From the NCBI GenBank assembly GCA_905206345.1, contig CAJLGW010000009.1, positions 1-31,208 on the forward strand: DNA of 31,208 nt. The letters run 5' to 3'. Under the pieces are notes generated by a model. That model was given only the letters and a program-made list of their open reading frames with translations, had not been told where the DNA came from and ran no database searches. The translations under genes and the position numbers were made by a program. Shown one piece after another: positions 29,806-31,208 of the stretch (the stretch's first letter is position 1; every line of letters starts with the position of its first letter). The DNA comes from an uncultured Sutterella sp. GTDB lineage: Bacteria; Pseudomonadota; Gammaproteobacteria; Burkholderiales; Burkholderiaceae_F.

Positions 29806-31038
29806 ATGCCTTGGAAAGCACTGGTTTGGTTTTTAACGATTACATCAGTTTTTATGTCGGCAAGCTACACCATGTTGGTGCCCTTTTTGCCGATGTACCT
29901 TATTGAAGAGTTGGGCGTTCATGCGACCGAAGTTAATATTTGGTCCGGGATTATTTTCTCATCAACCTTCTTAATCAGCGCGATTATGGCGCCAATCTGG
30001 GGCGCAATGGCCGATAAAAAAGGTCGAAAGATGATGGCCCTAAGAGCCGCCGCCTGTCTGGCCATCAGCTACATTTGGGGCGGTATGGTCGAGTCCACTT
30101 GGGAGCTTTTCGCCATGCGTTGCTTCCAAGGCTTTTCTGCTGGTTTATGGCCTGCCTGCTTGGCCATCATGACCTCAGCTGCTCCTAAAGACAAAATGGG
30201 CTGGTGCTTGGGTCTCATGCAAGGTGGCATGACCGCTGGCGGTGTTTTGGGGCCTCTATTTGGTGGCGTTTTGGCAGAATTCTTCGGCATGCGAGCCTCC
30301 TTTTATTTAGCGGGTGCTGCATTAGCCTTAATCGCAGTTGGTATTGTTGTCTTCATTAAAGAAGACCCTTCTGTGTTAAGTCAAAGTACGAACGACAAAA
30401 AGAGCGATGGTGGTTCACTCAAGCTTTTGAAAGTTCCCGTCATTCTGCGTATGTTGATTGCAGCCGCTGTCGTACAGTTAGCCGTTATGCTTGTGCAACC
30501 TGTGTTGCCACTTTACATCGCAGAACTTCAAGGCTCCATGGATAACATCGTTTTAGTCAGCGGTATTGTCTTTTCTGTGGTTGGGATTTCTGGTGTGGTT
30601 GCAGCGCCTCTCTGGGGCCGAGCTGGTACCAATATCGGTTACCGTTGGGCTTTATATATCGCACTCTTGGGTTCCGGCATCTTCGGTATCGTTCAAGCTG
30701 TCCCCGAAACAATCTCGATTTTTGTATCTTGGCGTTTTATCGGTGGCATCTTCTTTGCCGGCATCTTCCCGGCTATTAATGCTTTGTTTGCAGAAAATAC
30801 CCTGCCCAGTGAACGTGGACGCGTCTATGGGTTAAGTTATGCCTTCCAACAAATCGGATCTGTAGCAGGCCCGATTTTAGGTGGTTTAATGGCAACTTAT
30901 TGGGGCAACGCTATCGTGATTATGGCTCATGGGGCCGTAATGCTTGTTTTGGTTTTCTTCCTCTATATTCTGCGCCCAAAGAATGCTGAACCCGGAAACG
31001 GTGCGACGATTGATGTCGAAGGTGCTTGTGGCAAATAA
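29806..31038 (+). CDS. MFS exporter, MdtG-like
   Basis: A 410-aa protein with twelve hydrophobic helices. The MFS signature GAMADKKGRK (66-75) lies in the loop after helix 2. The start (VPFLPMYLIEELGV, NIWSGIIFSSTFLISAIMAP) and the GGMTAGGVLGPLFGGVLAEF segment in helix 5 are like drug:H+ antiporters of the MdtG/DHA1 type. The second half has APLWGRAGTNIGYR in the equivalent loop. It probably exports small molecules with proton import. The substrate is unknown. Transcribed alone; a terminator follows, then the rrn operon converges from the right. Confidence 0.9.
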   Translation: MPWKALVWFLTITSVFMSASYTMLVPFLPMYLIEELGVHATEVNIWSGIIFSSTFLISAIMAPIWGAMADKKGRKMMALRAAACLAISYIWGGMVESTWELFAMRCFQGFSAGLWPACLAIMTSAAPKDKMGWCLGLMQGGMTAGGVLGPLFGGVLAEFFGMRASFYLAGAALALIAVGIVVFIKEDPSVLSQSTNDKKSDGGSLKLLKVPVILRMLIAAAVVQLAVMLVQPVLPLYIAELQGSMDNIVLVSGIVFSVVGISGVVAAPLWGRAGTNIGYRWALYIALLGSGIFGIVQAVPETISIFVSWRFIGGIFFAGIFPAINALFAENTLPSERGRVYGLSYAFQQIGSVAGPILGGLMATYWGNAIVIMAHGAVMLVLVFFLYILRPKNAEPGNGATIDVEGACGK

Positions 31039-31059
31039 GAAACTGAGAAAACATCCTAC

Positions 31060-31092
31060 ATCCCGATCATTTTGTTATGGTCGGGATTTTTA
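31060..31092 (+). terminator. Terminator of the MFS gene
   Basis: ATCCCGA pairs with TCGGGAT around a 14-nt loop, followed by TTTTTATT. It starts 22 nt after the stop. Confidence 0.85.
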
Positions 31093-31138
31093 TTACTAAC
31101 GCTGCTAACGGCTTAGAAATGCTTTGAGCACATATGAC

Positions 31139-31173
31139 AAAAAGCCCCGAAGTTTTCACTTCGAGGCTTTTGA
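31139..31173 (-). terminator. Terminator of the rrn operon
   Basis: On the minus strand AAAAGCC-TCGAAGT pairs with ACTTCGGGGCTTTT, ending in a T-run. It lies just behind the 5S end, as is normal for the last gene of an rRNA operon. Confidence 0.85.
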
Positions 31174-31178
31174 ATGGG

Positions 31179-31208
31179 GAGCCAGGCAATGTCCTACTTT
31201 CACTGGAA
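31179..31208 (-). rRNA. rrf: 5S rRNA, 3' end only
   Basis: On the minus strand GTGAAAGTAGGACATTGCC followed by TGGC is the conserved 3' end of 5S rRNA (GAAAGTAGG, then the closing arm with TGCCTGGC). Only about 30 nt lie in the window. The rest, and presumably 23S and 16S, are beyond the right edge. Confidence 0.85.

Noticed and set aside
1..31208. CRISPR array or tandem repeats
   Set aside because: No regularly spaced repeats were found by eye. Repeats seen are the tRNA pair, the operator pair and single hairpins.

Overview
The window looks like part of a Gram-negative, anaerobic, amino-acid and dicarboxylate-using betaproteobacterium, most likely Sutterellaceae (Parasutterella/Sutterella/Turicimonas type). 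This is inferred from the complete isc-hscBA-fdx-iscX cluster, lpxH (lipid A), a C69 dipeptidase, peptidase T, DctA and DcuC C4-dicarboxylate carriers, and moderate GC judged by eye. No database search was possible, so the taxon is an inference.

Layout. (1) 1-3752, minus strand: a DNA-modification/defence operon. It holds a 124-aa unknown protein, a 930-aa MmeI-like adenine methyltransferase whose N-terminal nuclease motif looks lost, and an SF2 helicase that starts on an ATGA overlap and runs off the left edge. Two 17-bp operator-like palindromes lie upstream. (2) 3753-4487: a scrap zone with a structured relic resembling an IS200/IS605 end, fused to the 3' end of a dead gene homologous to the C-terminal domain of the C69 dipeptidase that follows. 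(3) 4488-14564: two identical tRNA-Arg(ACG) genes, each with the same promoter and terminator, about 10 kb apart. Between them lie peptide and C4-dicarboxylate genes (C69 dipeptidase, dctA, dcuC, pepT, an AEC carrier) and an lpxH-lipoprotein-SDR operon. (4) 14618-19077: an OLD-family ATPase/TOPRIM nuclease directly 3' of the second tRNA, a divergent LOG-like Rossmann protein, a TrhA/hemolysin-III membrane protein and a lipoprotein. (5) 19205-25868, minus strand: iscS-iscU-iscA-hscB-hscA-fdx-iscX-trmD, then an orphan two-HTH transposase-OrfA-like gene and rplS. trmD is joined to the isc operon instead of lying beside rpsP-rimM, and iscR is missing upstream of iscS. (6) 26157-27150: a NimA/PPOX-type flavoprotein and a low-molecular-weight phosphotyrosine phosphatase. 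(7) 27275-28788: a decayed fetAB-type iron-export ABC transporter with several frameshifts and stops in both genes. (8) 28946-31038, plus strand: a carboxylesterase and an MdtG-like MFS exporter. (9) Right edge: the 3' end of a 5S rRNA gene and its terminator, the tail of an rrn operon on the minus strand.

How it fits together. The core metabolic content imports and cleaves peptides and exchanges C4-dicarboxylates. The isc operon supplies Fe-S clusters. The accessory content (methyltransferase/helicase operon, OLD nuclease, IS relics, dead genes) sits next to the tRNA genes. The best candidate for a less-described system is the small protein + nuclease-less MmeI-like methyltransferase + helicase operon with its paired palindromes. 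It is cut by the left edge, so its effector may lie outside the window.
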